Source of the DNA: Paenibacillus paridis
GTDB lineage: Bacteria > Bacillota > Bacilli > Paenibacillales > Paenibacillaceae
DNA: 64,000 nucleotides
Reading direction: 5' to 3'
NCBI RefSeq assembly: GCF_006345825.1
Contig: NZ_VCIX01000092.1
Span: 930,001 to 994,000, forward strand
Both the position numbers and the translations under genes were made by a program. Shown one piece after another: positions 8,696 through 17,882 of the stretch; position 1 is the stretch's first letter, and each line of letters starts with the position of its first letter. Under the pieces are notes generated by a model that was not told the DNA's origin, did not search any database, and saw only the letters and a program-made list of their open reading frames with translations.

Positions 8696-10015
8696 TTAAG
8701 CGGTTTCGCCTTCGACAGCCTCTTCATTTTGCTGAATGAGCATTTCGACTTTGCGAATCCGGTTTTTGCTTGTTTCTCGAATGATGAATTTATAATTTTC
8801 GTAAAAGTGCTCTTTGCCAGGCTTAGGATCCGATACTTGGCTGTATAACCAACCGCCAACGGTATCTACGTCTTCTTCTTCAAAATTCATGCCAGTCAAA
8901 TCGCTAAGCTCGCTAAGCGATACTTTACCGTCGAGCAGGTAGCAATGCTCATCCAACTGTTCGATTTCCTTGCGCTCATCGGCATCGAATTCATCCCGAA
9001 TTTCACCCACGATTTCCTCCAAAATGTCCTCAATCGTAATCAGGCCGGAAGTTCCGCCGTATTCGTCCACCAATATAGCGATATGAACACGTTCCTGCTG
9101 CATCCGTTTTAGAAGCATTTTAACTGGAGTAACCTCGGATACGCTTAATACAGGATGAACAAGCTTTTTGAAATCCAAATCACGGTCAGACTCATATTCG
9201 AGGAACAGCTGCTTCGTATTAATCATCCCGACGATGTTATCCTTGCTCTCAAGCGCAACAGGGAAACGGGTATATTGTTCTTTACGGATAATTTCCATGT
9301 TTTCCGCAAGTGACTTATTCGTGTACAAGCAGATCATGTCGGTGCGAGGCACCATGATTTCTTTGGCCAGCAGTTCGTCAAAGGCAAAGATGCGGCTGAC
9401 ATAACCGTATTCTGTATTATTAATCTTTCCACTCTGGTAGCTCTCGTTAAGAATAATTTGGATCTCTTCTTCCGAATGCGCTTCTTCATGCTCCGTAGCG
9501 GGCTTTAGACCGAACAGGCGGACCAAGGCATTGGCCGAGCCGTTGAGCAACCAAATGAAAGGATATAAGATCTTGTGGAATAAAATAATTGGTTTTGCTG
9601 TTAGAAAGCTAATGAACTCGGCTTTTTGGATCGCCCATGTTTTTGGTGCGAGCTCGCCGACTACAACGTGCAGGAACGTTACCGAAATAAATGCAATTAA
9701 AAAGGATAGAATATGACTGATGTCATCATTTAAAGCAAAGCGTTCAAACAAGGGTAAAAGCATTTTTTCAACTGTTGGTTCTCCCAGCCAGCCAAGCCCT
9801 AGTGCTGTGATGGTAATACCTAATTGGCAGGCTGACAAGTAGGCATCCAGATTACTCGTAACCTTTTGAACGGCAAGCGCGTTCTTCCGGCCCTCAAGCA
9901 CTAACTGATCGATCCGACTGGAGCGAAGTCTGATGATGGCGAACTCCGTTGCGACGAAAAAAGCAGTTAATAAAATAAGAAGAGCAATCATGAATAAATT
10001 GAATCCTATACCCAT
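8696..10015 (-). CDS. CNNM/HlyC-type CBS membrane protein (hemolysin family)
   Basis: This 439-residue protein has the standard layout of the UPF0053/CNNM family: a DUF21 membrane domain with about four spans (residues 1-190), two CBS domains (about 210-335, including EIMVPRTDMICL and HIAILVDEYGGTSGLIT-IEDIL), and a CorC_HlyC domain at the C-terminus. Relatives export Mg2+ or Na+ or adjust ion homeostasis. The hemolysin label is historical. A strong ribosome site is not seen next to the ATG; AAGGG lies about 17 bases away. It stands alone and converges on the MOSC gene. Confidence 0.93.
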   Translation of the reverse strand: MGIGFNLFMIALLILLTAFFVATEFAIIRLRSSRIDQLVLEGRKNALAVQKVTSNLDAYLSACQLGITITALGLGWLGEPTVEKMLLPLFERFALNDDISHILSFLIAFISVTFLHVVVGELAPKTWAIQKAEFISFLTAKPIILFHKILYPFIWLLNGSANALVRLFGLKPATEHEEAHSEEEIQIILNESYQSGKINNTEYGYVSRIFAFDELLAKEIMVPRTDMICLYTNKSLAENMEIIRKEQYTRFPVALESKDNIVGMINTKQLFLEYESDRDLDFKKLVHPVLSVSEVTPVKMLLKRMQQERVHIAILVDEYGGTSGLITIEDILEEIVGEIRDEFDADERKEIEQLDEHCYLLDGKVSLSELSDLTGMNFEEEDVDTVGGWLYSQVSDPKPGKEHFYENYKFIIRETSKNRIRKVEMLIQQNEEAVEGETA

Positions 10016-10269
10016 TTTCGATTCTCACTACCCTTTTATATTTATATTTTTTTATTCTTATGATCTACTATAACGAATCATTACAGGTTATGACAAACGC
10101 CAAATGCAACGGTAACAGCCTTTTACGCGCAATTAGAGGGTTTTTTGGAGATGGAAAAGCTCATTCTCATTGATTTTCGAGCCTTTACAAGCGTCAATCT
10201 CCGGCATATGATGAGTTCATATGAACTTGTAACTTAGTAAGTATGACGAAAGCGCAAGGAGGAAGGGAT

Positions 10270-11040
10270 ATGGAGTCCTTTACGCTTACTCGAAAAGAGA
10301 TGGCTTGCTTGCTGCTTGCCTTGGACGGAAAGCATAGCCATAAGCCGTTACAGGTGCTGCAGGCCGCATGGACAAAAACGCATCAGAATGATTTGGAAAA
10401 GGGATCGGGCTTGCCCGCTTTTTTATCTACGCTGCTGCCACCGATCATTGAGAAGCTGATCAAAGGCAATGAGCTCAAAGGCTTCTCGCTTCATGAGATT
10501 GCCGCGCTCGGCCAGCTAATTGAATATTCGAATCTGTCGATTACCTCCATGCAAAACTGGGTAAAGCGCGATTTTAAACCTTATTTTGATTGTCCTAAGG
10601 CTGGCAAGAAATATTCGCTGAATCAAGCCGCCTTATTGTTTATTATTGATGATTTAAAGTCAAATCTTGATTTTGAATCCATTCGCAAGCTTTTTGAAAT
10701 TGTATTCAAGAAACCGGCGGATGAAACCGACGATTTAATTGGTCCTATAGAATTATATGCATCCTACACGAGTATGTTTGAGGAGCTTGATGCAAATAAT
10801 GACCAGCTTCTTGATATATCGGGCCATTTAAAGGAAAATCCCCATCAGGATTTGTTGACGGAGCATGTCATCCGCTCATCTGCCAATCAATTTGCAAGCC
10901 GATTGCCCAATTTATCGGAAAAGCAGTGGGAAGCGGCACGCAATATTTTATTAGTCGGGGTCATTTCGATCCAAACGTCCTACTTTCATTCCTTGGCAAG
11001 GCGCTACTGTAATGCGACTTTATTTCTAGGGTCGGAATAA
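10270..11040 (+). CDS. DUF1836 domain protein
   Basis: This 256-residue soluble protein belongs, as I read it, to the DUF1836 family of Firmicutes, which carry an HTH-like N-terminal region. Supporting features are the NLSITSMQNWVKRDFKPYFD segment and the following KYSLNQAALLFIIDDLK. AAGGAGG lies at 10256-10262, 7 bases before the ATG at 10270, which rules out an upstream in-frame ATG at 10243. The helical, charged makeup fits a regulatory protein, but targets are unknown. It is followed by the riboswitch-controlled chemoreceptor, apparently a separate unit. Confidence 0.75.
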   Translation: MESFTLTRKEMACLLLALDGKHSHKPLQVLQAAWTKTHQNDLEKGSGLPAFLSTLLPPIIEKLIKGNELKGFSLHEIAALGQLIEYSNLSITSMQNWVKRDFKPYFDCPKAGKKYSLNQAALLFIIDDLKSNLDFESIRKLFEIVFKKPADETDDLIGPIELYASYTSMFEELDANNDQLLDISGHLKENPHQDLLTEHVIRSSANQFASRLPNLSEKQWEAARNILLVGVISIQTSYFHSLARRYCNATLFLGSE

Positions 11041-11114
11041 AATAGTGCTTTAGGGATGTACAGAAACACTTAAATAACCTATACTGGTTTATGTTGTAAA
11101 TACAATCATAGACA

Positions 11115-11205
11115 AACTGAAAAAGGCAAACTAGTCGAAAGACCAGGACGCAAAGTTATGGGCCTAAGGTGATCACACTACGGCGGCCAGACCGCCGGAA
11201 GGATA
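11115..11205 (+). ncRNA. Cyclic di-GMP-I riboswitch (GEMM-I) aptamer
   Basis: The stretch contains the conserved elements of the class I c-di-GMP aptamer in order: AAAGGCAAAC, a stem capped by the GAAA tetraloop (CTAGTCGAAAGACCAG), GACGCAAAGTTATGGGCCTAAGG, and a second hairpin CGGCGGCCAGACCGCCG. The GAAA loop and the GGCCTAA receptor segment are the diagnostic pair. It sits in the leader of the chemoreceptor gene, upstream of a terminator hairpin, so it is expected to couple c-di-GMP level to transcription. Whether the ligand turns the gene on or off cannot be told from sequence alone. Ends are approximate. Confidence 0.93.
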
Positions 11206-11218
11206 TAAAGCTTTTCTT

Positions 11219-11256
11219 AGCTATCCGCCTCCTGTGGCTGGATAGCTTTTTTTTTT
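11219..11256 (+). terminator. Riboswitch expression-platform terminator
   Basis: AGCTATCC pairs with GGATAGCT around a 13-base loop, followed by an unbroken run of about ten T. It lies between the c-di-GMP aptamer and the chemoreceptor start. TTAGCTATCC on its left arm could instead pair with upstream sequence to form an antiterminator. Confidence 0.88.
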
Positions 11257-11282
11257 CAGGAAACAGAGGAGAGAGAGAAAAC

Positions 11283-13040
11283 ATGTTTTTGAAGGTATGG
11301 ATGGAGAGAGCTGGAAAACAGACAAAGAGATGGAGCACCAAAAAAATTACGACCAGGCTAATCATTATTTCTGCAATCATTACTCTTTTTAATCTAGGTT
11401 CCGGTGTTTTCATCTATGTACAAAATCTATCGGTAGCTCATTCCATCAAGAAATCAGAAGTGTTGACGCATGTGGAACGCAGCTATCAAGGCATCTCCAA
11501 CAAACTTCTGAAGACGATGCTGCTTATGGTGGATGCCATTGAGAATGGGAAGAGCGATGCATCAAGCATAATGAAAGAATTGGAGAACTTGCCAAAAGAC
11601 ATTGACGCGCTTGAGAAGCAGCTGGTCGAAATGGACAAGATCTATCCGCCATCAGTGAAGGACGGTCCTGTATATGCAAACCAGATCGGCGTCATCCGAC
11701 TTGCTCTCGAAAATCTTAGCCAAACGAATACAGATATTACTGGCTTAACGGCAGAAGAGAAATCGATGCGCGTAAGCAATCTCATTGGCGTGTATACAAT
11801 CGTGCTTAGTTATTCCAATGATACCATGCATGAGCGGTTGGCAAACGATGCTGAGGCTACGAGCAAAGACTTGAATGCCAACGTATCAAGTGCAAATGTG
11901 ATTGTGCTAATCAACGTCATTTTGCTAGCTATTTTACCTGCGCTTATGATCTTTGGCGTTACGCAATCGATTAAGACTGGCCTTAGAGGCATTACGAGAA
12001 GAATTAGCGCGTATGGAAAAAAAGATTTTACCGCCCAAGAGAAGCTCGTCCGCTCTGATGAATTCGGAGATATTGATAAAGCCCTGGCCGATATGGGCGA
12101 CAGTTTGCGGGATACCATTAAGGCTACGCTCACAGTGAGTGAATCGGTCCTTGACGTCTCGCGCAATATGGATACGATGATCGGAAGCAACCGTAAAGCC
12201 TCCGAAGACGTGAAGGGGCAGGTTGACCTTGGCAGGGAAGTGCTGCTCTCACAGTATGATGATGCCTCATCGATCTCGGCGGTCACGGAGGAAATCTCAG
12301 CTAGCTCACAGCAAATCGCAGCGTCGAGCGAGTATATCAACAATGACATGCAGCAAATGAAGCAATCCTCCCAAAGCGGATCGCACCAGATGGCTGGTGT
12401 CGTTTCGATGGTCAATGAAACCGTTGAGCAATTCGCGAAGCTCACGGAAGCATTTGAAACGATGAATGACCGCTACAACAATGTATCTAAGTTTTTGAAC
12501 GGCATTCAGGACTTAAACACGCAGACGAACCTACTGTCTCTTAATGCTTCGATCGAGTCCGCAAGAGCAGGTGAGCATGGCCGTGGTTTTGCCGTAGTTG
12601 CGGATGAAATACGGAAGCTATCTAGTCAGACGGACACGATCTCCAAACAAATTACGAAGGAACTGACGCTGATCCAGCATGATGTAGCTGCAAGCAGCCG
12701 CACGATCAGCAGCTTTGCCAACGTGATCACTACGACGCGCCAAGCATCCGAAACGGCGAGTGACACCTTCCAGACTCTCGAGTCGCAAAGCAGCGTGCTT
12801 TCGGATCAAATGAATGAAATATCGACGGCAATCAGTGAGATCACTTCGGGGATGACACATATCGTTTCTGCGGTCGACAAGCTGCTAACCACGTCTTCTG
12901 ACGTGAATGGCAAAATGGAACATATGAGCGAGCTCTCCGTAAAACAAAATGAAATTTCGGATGATTTGCGCACACTCGCCGAGAAGCTAACACACTCCTC
13001 GAAGGATTTGAAGGAGAAAGCATCGGTCTTCAAATTGTAA
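11283..13040 (+). CDS. Methyl-accepting chemotaxis protein
   Basis: This 585-residue chemoreceptor has a first membrane span near residues 22-45, an extracellular sensing region of about 160 residues (probably a four-helix bundle), a second span near 205-228, a HAMP linker, and a long cytoplasmic coiled-coil signalling domain. The hairpin tip is canonical: LNASIESARAGEHGRGFAVV followed by ADEIRKLS. It senses an unknown ligand and signals to CheA/CheW, which are not encoded here. The ATG at 11283 lies behind GAGGAGAG. Its leader carries a c-di-GMP-I riboswitch, tying receptor production to the motile/sessile switch. No C-terminal NWETF-type methylation docking motif is seen. Confidence 0.95.
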   Translation: MFLKVWMERAGKQTKRWSTKKITTRLIIISAIITLFNLGSGVFIYVQNLSVAHSIKKSEVLTHVERSYQGISNKLLKTMLLMVDAIENGKSDASSIMKELENLPKDIDALEKQLVEMDKIYPPSVKDGPVYANQIGVIRLALENLSQTNTDITGLTAEEKSMRVSNLIGVYTIVLSYSNDTMHERLANDAEATSKDLNANVSSANVIVLINVILLAILPALMIFGVTQSIKTGLRGITRRISAYGKKDFTAQEKLVRSDEFGDIDKALADMGDSLRDTIKATLTVSESVLDVSRNMDTMIGSNRKASEDVKGQVDLGREVLLSQYDDASSISAVTEEISASSQQIAASSEYINNDMQQMKQSSQSGSHQMAGVVSMVNETVEQFAKLTEAFETMNDRYNNVSKFLNGIQDLNTQTNLLSLNASIESARAGEHGRGFAVVADEIRKLSSQTDTISKQITKELTLIQHDVAASSRTISSFANVITTTRQASETASDTFQTLESQSSVLSDQMNEISTAISEITSGMTHIVSAVDKLLTTSSDVNGKMEHMSELSVKQNEISDDLRTLAEKLTHSSKDLKEKASVFKL

Positions 13041-13065
13041 GCTTCAAGATCATCGAGTTGGGTCC

Positions 13066-13098
13066 AACCGTTCAGCAATGCGCTGAACGGTTTTCTTT
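13066..13098 (+). terminator. Intrinsic terminator after the chemoreceptor
   Basis: AACCGTTCAGC pairs perfectly with GCTGAACGGTT around a 5-base loop, followed by TTCTTTTT. Confidence 0.92.
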
Positions 13099-13230
13099 TT
13101 GCCCAATTGTTCCTACTTGCAAGCAATGGTTGCCATGGAAAAGTCATACTACCGTTAAAATAGTCACGCGATTAGCAGTTGTTTATTGGTTGTCCTTATA
13201 TAATAAAGAGAAAAATGGAGGTAGCGGAGA

Positions 13231-14574
13231 ATGACAACTGTAATATTTCCGGATGGCTTTAAATGGGGAACGGCTACGGCAGCCTATCAAATCGAAGGCG
13301 CACATGATGAAGAGGGACGGATGCCAAGCATCTGGGATACGTTTGCTAAAACAACAGGCCATGTATTGAACGGCGACACGGGGGATGTGGCCTGTGACAG
13401 TTATCACCGCATAGATGAAGATATCCGGCTGCTGAAAGAGCTGGGCGTCAATGTATATCGCTTCTCTATCGCATGGCCTCGCATTGTTCCGAATGGGAGA
13501 GGGGAAGTGAATCCGCAAGGCCTTGCTTATTACGAAGAGCTGATCGATAAGCTGAATGCGAACGGCATCTAACCGTTCGTGACTCTTTACCACTGGGATT
13601 TGCCGCAGTCCCTTCAGGATGAGGGCGGTTGGGAAAACCGGTCGACGATTGATGCCTTCGTTGCGTATTCCGAGGCCGTCTTCCATAAATTTAACGGAAA
13701 GGTTAAGAAATGGATAACGCTTAATGAGCCATGGTGCATTTCCATATTGTCCAATTATATTGGCGCACACGCACCAGGCAAGCAGGACTTGCAAGCTGCA
13801 CTGGATGTAGCCCATCACATTTTGGTCGCTCATGGAAAAACCGTTCAACGTTTCCGCGATCTGGGCATCGAAGGCGAAATCGGCTATGCTCCGAATACGG
13901 AGTGGAGAACGCCGTACAGCACCTCTGCCGTGGATATCAAGGCTACCGAGCTGCGCAATGGATCGTTTAACGAGTGGTTCCTCTCGCCTGTACTAAAGGG
14001 GGAGTACCCCGAGCTCCTTACTGCCTGGTATGAAAACAAGGGCTATAAGGTCAAAGTCGAGCCGGGAGATATGGCTATCATATCGCAGCCCATCGATTTT
14101 CTTGGCATTAATTATTATACGGGCAGCTTGATCCGTTACGCCGAAGGCAATGATATTTACAATAGCGAAGAAATTAGCTCTAGCTTTGCCAAAACCGATT
14201 TTGACTGGAACATCTATGCCGATGGGTTCTATCATGTGCTTGCCTGGATTACGGAAACCTATGGCCGAATTCCGATTTACATCACGGAGAATGGGGCTTG
14301 CTACGAGGCAGAACCACAGGATGGGAAAGTCAATGATGATGCAAGAATCCAATTTTTGAGAGATCACATTATGGCTTTGCACCGCGCCATGGAGTCCGGT
14401 GTCCCTGTGAAAGGTTATATGGTGTGGTCGCTGATGGACAATTTTGAATGGGCGTATGGTTACACTAAGCCTTTTGGACTTGTTCACGTTAACTTCCAGA
14501 CGCTGGAGAGAACGCCTAAGGAAAGCTATTATTGGTACCGGAAGCTAGCTTCGGGCAACCAGCTGGACGTTTAA
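13231..14574 (+). pseudogene. bglA: GH1 beta-glucosidase with an in-frame stop at codon 114
   Basis: The frame encodes a full-length GH1 family 6-phospho-/beta-glucosidase of 447 codons, the usual BglA length, except that codon 114 is TAA (13570-13572). The frame is the same on both sides: ...LIDKLNANGI, stop, PFVTLYHWDLPQ.... The family normally has Glu at this point (GIEPFVTLYHWDLP), so one G-to-T change in GAA would create the stop. Everything else is intact: acid/base Glu166 in TLNEPW, nucleophile Glu353 in ITENGA, and the C-terminal GLVHVNFQTLERTPKESYYW. With no second lesion, the options are a very recent inactivation, a sequencing error, or readthrough. If not suppressed, the 113-residue fragment would be inactive. 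Confidence 0.9.
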
Positions 14575-14599
14575 CAGCAAATACGAATGGAGAAGAAAA

Positions 14600-14640
14600 G
14601 CAGGCATTTATCCAGACAACTGGATGAATGCCTGCTCTTT
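14600..14640 (+). terminator. Intrinsic terminator after the GH1 gene
   Basis: GCAGGCATTTATCCAG pairs with CTGGATGAATGCCTGC (one mismatch) around ACAA, followed by TCTTT. Confidence 0.85.
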
Positions 14641-14783
14641 GTGCTTGAATAAAGGATACATCTGTCAAATGTCGAATGTAGTGGCTAAAGGGAGCAGAGT
14701 AGACTTTTGGCGATTGGTTGACGCCAGACGAACGAAAGTGGTTCAATTGAACTAACGATAACAGAGAGGACTGTGACAGGGAG

Positions 14784-15695
14784 ATGTTTAAGCAATTTTT
14801 GAAAGCATCCAGGATTAGAGTCCTTCCAGTCATGCTTATACCCGTAGCGCTTGGCGCTCTTGGGGCATTTGTCTGGAACGGCTTATTTGATCCTTTTTTA
14901 TTTTTGGTAACGATAATTGGGGCGGGCGCTGCCCATTTGTTCTCCAACATGATCAATGATTTATGGGATTATTACAACGGCACTGATTCTGCTGCCCAAA
15001 ATACGGAAGGGGCAATAGCGACCAATTCGGGATACCTAACGAAAGGGACCTGGAGCATTCGTACCTTTGCAGCCGTGACTTGGGGGCTTTTTGCCCTTGC
15101 AGCGGTTTGTGGCCTAATTCTTAGCTTTTTTAGCGGCTGGCCGGTGCTTGTGTTTGGAGTTGCAGGAGCGCTGATCGCTTATTTCTATGTTGCTCCGCCC
15201 GTTCAATTCGGATATAAAGGGAAAGGCTATAGCGAAGTGGCCATATTATTATCTTTTGGCGTGCTGCCGGTCATGGGAGCTTATTTTGTTCAAACCTCGT
15301 TCCTCGACTATCGTGCCTTGCTGCTTTCGCTTCCGATCGGGTTGTTGACGACGCTAATTTTGTTCAATCATCACTTTTTGCATTGGCAGGCCGATAGGCA
15401 GGCGGGAAAACGGACATTAGTGGTGGTATGGGGCGAGAGAAGAGCGTTGTTGTTTTCCAGAGTGCTGCTTGCGCTTGCTTATTTTTCGCTTGTCGTTAGC
15501 GTAATTGCCGACGCCTTGCCGATTTATGCTCTGCTTGCTTTGCCCACGGCTATTCCGCTTTATCTGGTTTATGGAAGATTATCGACGCATAATGCTTCCA
15601 CTGCCTATGTTCCGCTCATGGGGGCATCGCTGCAAGCAACAATTCGCTGCGGAGGCATTATGATTATTTGTTTAATTGTTCAAGGACTGGTTTAA
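14784..15695 (+). CDS. UbiA-family prenyltransferase (MenA-like)
   Basis: This 303-residue integral membrane protein has about eight or nine hydrophobic segments. It carries both aspartate motifs of UbiA enzymes: N-x3-D-x3-D in NMINDLWDYYNGTD (about residue 58) and the second in HHFLHWQADRQAGKRT (about 195-210). These bind the Mg2+-pyrophosphate of the prenyl donor. MenA (1,4-dihydroxy-2-naphthoate prenyltransferase) is the nearest well-known member, but menaquinone genes are absent here, so the acceptor is uncertain. The start has AGAGAGGA 13 bases upstream and GGGAG abutting the ATG, so translation may be weak. It is the first gene of a likely four-gene operon ending at 18573, with short gaps and no terminator. 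Confidence 0.85.
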   Translation: MFKQFLKASRIRVLPVMLIPVALGALGAFVWNGLFDPFLFLVTIIGAGAAHLFSNMINDLWDYYNGTDSAAQNTEGAIATNSGYLTKGTWSIRTFAAVTWGLFALAAVCGLILSFFSGWPVLVFGVAGALIAYFYVAPPVQFGYKGKGYSEVAILLSFGVLPVMGAYFVQTSFLDYRALLLSLPIGLLTTLILFNHHFLHWQADRQAGKRTLVVVWGERRALLFSRVLLALAYFSLVVSVIADALPIYALLALPTAIPLYLVYGRLSTHNASTAYVPLMGASLQATIRCGGIMIICLIVQGLV

Positions 15696-15724
15696 ACCAT
15701 ACCAAGAAGAAAGAGGTTATCAGA

Positions 15725-16453
15725 ATGGACAAGCAATGGGTTTTAGGTGATTTCCATACCATCCTAAACGAAGGGGAAGTTTGGAAGATCGGAGGCTTTC
15801 CGCTGCAGGACGGTTCCTTCTGGCAGTATCGTGAACCGAATGCAGTCGTTATTGTTCGCAATGGCATCTTATATGTCAGGGCGCCGCTAAGCCGCTCGAA
15901 TGACCACATTCAAATTCTCGACAATGCCAAACATATGTATTATTCCGCAGAACCAGTGAAGGTGCCGGAAACAGGGGAAATCAGCTTCGAGCTTCAAATA
16001 CGCGCGCGGACGCAAAATACGGCGGAAGACGATTTATATGACGGATTCGTCTCGTTGAATTTGCTTGATTTTACAACAGGCGGAGCGCTTGATTTTTTTG
16101 CAGGCAATGATAAATATGCGAGTGTTTATGCGGTCTTGCCGTTCCCTGGGGTCCAGGTGCCTGAGACAGACAAAACTCGTTATTTTTGCGTGTTCAAAGA
16201 AGATACGGATTTTGAAGCGAGAGCATTTAACACGTACAAAATTACCTACAACCGTTCGGAGGATGAGGTTGTATTTTTGCTCAATGGCCGCGAGGTTCGC
16301 AGAGAGAAGAATGTGCCGGTGAAATTCAACCAGTTCACGGTAGCGCTAGGGGTTATGACAGAGAAGGATTTAACGCCCGAGGGCAGCGTATCGGTGCATG
16401 GACAGACCGTTATAGCGGAATGGTCCCCGATTACGATTCAAATAAAAGAGTGA
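15725..16453 (+). CDS. Lectin-fold protein, DUF6081-like
   Basis: This 242-residue protein has no signal peptide or membrane segment. Its beta-rich pattern resembles concanavalin A/LamG-like jelly-roll proteins: GEISFELQIRART in the first half and NTYKITYNRSEDEVVFLLNG with REVRREKN in the second, typical of sheets that handle or mimic glycan ligands. I believe it belongs to the DUF6081 family, on general similarity only. The ATG at 15725 is preceded by AAAGAGG. It lies 29 bases after the UbiA gene and 25 before the histidine kinase. Its role is unknown. Confidence 0.6.
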   Translation: MDKQWVLGDFHTILNEGEVWKIGGFPLQDGSFWQYREPNAVVIVRNGILYVRAPLSRSNDHIQILDNAKHMYYSAEPVKVPETGEISFELQIRARTQNTAEDDLYDGFVSLNLLDFTTGGALDFFAGNDKYASVYAVLPFPGVQVPETDKTRYFCVFKEDTDFEARAFNTYKITYNRSEDEVVFLLNGREVRREKNVPVKFNQFTVALGVMTEKDLTPEGSVSVHGQTVIAEWSPITIQIKE

Positions 16454-16478
16454 GCGATGGCAAAAAAGGAGCTGCGCG

Positions 16479-17882
16479 ATGTTATTTGTTCTAATTGCAC
16501 TGTGGGCTATTGCAGCCATCATATGGCTCTCTGACCGGCAGGCATCCGTTAATCATTGGCTTGGCGCGGTAGCATTTAGCGGTGGAGCAGGGGCATTGGC
16601 AGCCGTGCTGGATTTACAGTGGCTGCCGGCCGCAGCGGAAGCGGGAATGAATCAGGTAGCGCAGCAGCTCCTGTACCGTTTGCAAGCGGTCGCTTCACTC
16701 GTTTCCTACTATGGCTTGCCGTATTCGTTCCTGTTGTTTGCCATCGTGTATCGTCCTGTGCGATTATCCAAACGTCTGCTGCAGATGATGCCGCTTTTGT
16801 TGCTAGTTCCTATTCTATTGTGTATCGTGTTTACTCCCTTCTATACGGTGGTATACCCGATTTCGTTTAAAATCGTCATTTGGTGGGCGGTCCCCTACAT
16901 TTTAATCGGGGCAGTCCAGATCTTGCTGAAGCGCCAGCTGCACGCCTCTTTTTCACGGTCCCATTGGATCATTTGTTCCGTAGTGCTGCCGCCGGTGATG
17001 TTCTGCATGGTTATGAATTATGTATTTCCTAGCTTTGGGATGCTGAGAATGTGGGTGTACAATACTTGGGTTGTCGGTCTTGGCGTAACCGTCTTTATTG
17101 TGGCACTGTTTACATACGGGTTCATGGGCGTGCGGGTAAATATTGATAGGCGCCGCTTTGATTCGACGCTTCGGGCGGTTACCTCAGGGACGGCTATCTT
17201 GAATCACGCGATCAAAAACGATGCAGGTAAAATGCGTTTATTCTCGGAAAAAATGAAAGCGTACGCGATCGAAACCAATCAGCAGGAGCTGCTGGAGGAC
17301 GTTGAGACGGTGCTGAACGCTTCGCGTCATATGCAGGAAATGCTTCAGCGGGTGCATCGGAGAACCGAGGATTTAATGCTTCAATTGGAAACGACTGATC
17401 TTGCGGTTCTGATCGAGCAAACGATGAAAGGCTATGAGCCGATACTCGGTAATGTTAAGCTGCACACTGCGCTCACGAAGGGCTGGCATTGCCGAATTGA
17501 TCCCGCGCAGGTAAGCGAGGCGCTTGGCAATATCGTTGCGAATGCCGTAGAAGCGATGAAGGGCAGCGGTGAGCTGTTTATTCAGCTGAATGAGACCAAG
17601 AGAGAGCTGATTATTGAGGTGAAAGACACAGGGCCAGGGATGATCAAGAGCGAATTAGTCAAAGTGCTTGAGCCTTTTTATACGACCAAAAACGGTAGTG
17701 ATACCAATTTTGGCCTCGGCCTGCCTTATGCTTACCATGTCATGCGCAAGCACAAAGGCATGCTCGACATGCGCAGCAAGCCTGGCGTAGGCACTTCTAT
17801 CTATTTAACGTTTCCGAAACGAAGCGTTCAAGCGGCATTAGCAGAAGGGAATACAAGCGAGAGGGGAGAAGAAGTTGGGTGA
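16479..17882 (+). CDS. Membrane sensor histidine kinase
   Basis: This 467-residue kinase has an N-terminal membrane domain of about seven hydrophobic segments (residues 1-215), which is likely the sensor, with no large extracellular domain. The phosphoacceptor is His243 in ILNHAIKNDAGK. The C-terminal ATPase shows the N box (NIVANAVEAMKGSG), G1 (KDTGPGM), F box (EPFYTTK) and G2 (NFGLGLPYA). The His-box is not the classic HisKA form and fits small kinases paired with LuxR-type regulators. The gene ends inside the regulator's start (8-base overlap), so the two are translationally coupled. The signal is unknown; the multi-span sensor suggests membrane or lipid state. Confidence 0.92.
   Translation: MLFVLIALWAIAAIIWLSDRQASVNHWLGAVAFSGGAGALAAVLDLQWLPAAAEAGMNQVAQQLLYRLQAVASLVSYYGLPYSFLLFAIVYRPVRLSKRLLQMMPLLLLVPILLCIVFTPFYTVVYPISFKIVIWWAVPYILIGAVQILLKRQLHASFSRSHWIICSVVLPPVMFCMVMNYVFPSFGMLRMWVYNTWVVGLGVTVFIVALFTYGFMGVRVNIDRRRFDSTLRAVTSGTAILNHAIKNDAGKMRLFSEKMKAYAIETNQQELLEDVETVLNASRHMQEMLQRVHRRTEDLMLQLETTDLAVLIEQTMKGYEPILGNVKLHTALTKGWHCRIDPAQVSEALGNIVANAVEAMKGSGELFIQLNETKRELIIEVKDTGPGMIKSELVKVLEPFYTTKNGSDTNFGLGLPYAYHVMRKHKGMLDMRSKPGVGTSIYLTFPKRSVQAALAEGNTSERGEEVG

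Noticed and set aside
11810..12445. Long open frame on the minus strand (211 codons) inside the chemoreceptor gene
   Set aside because: It is a mirror of the coiled-coil signalling domain; no ribosome site, Ser-rich nonsense composition, and the plus-strand frame is a full-length receptor.
13183..13848. Minus-strand open frame (221 codons) across the first half of the GH1 gene
   Set aside because: The plus-strand GH1 frame is clearly the real one apart from its stop codon; the antisense product resembles nothing and lacks a ribosome site.
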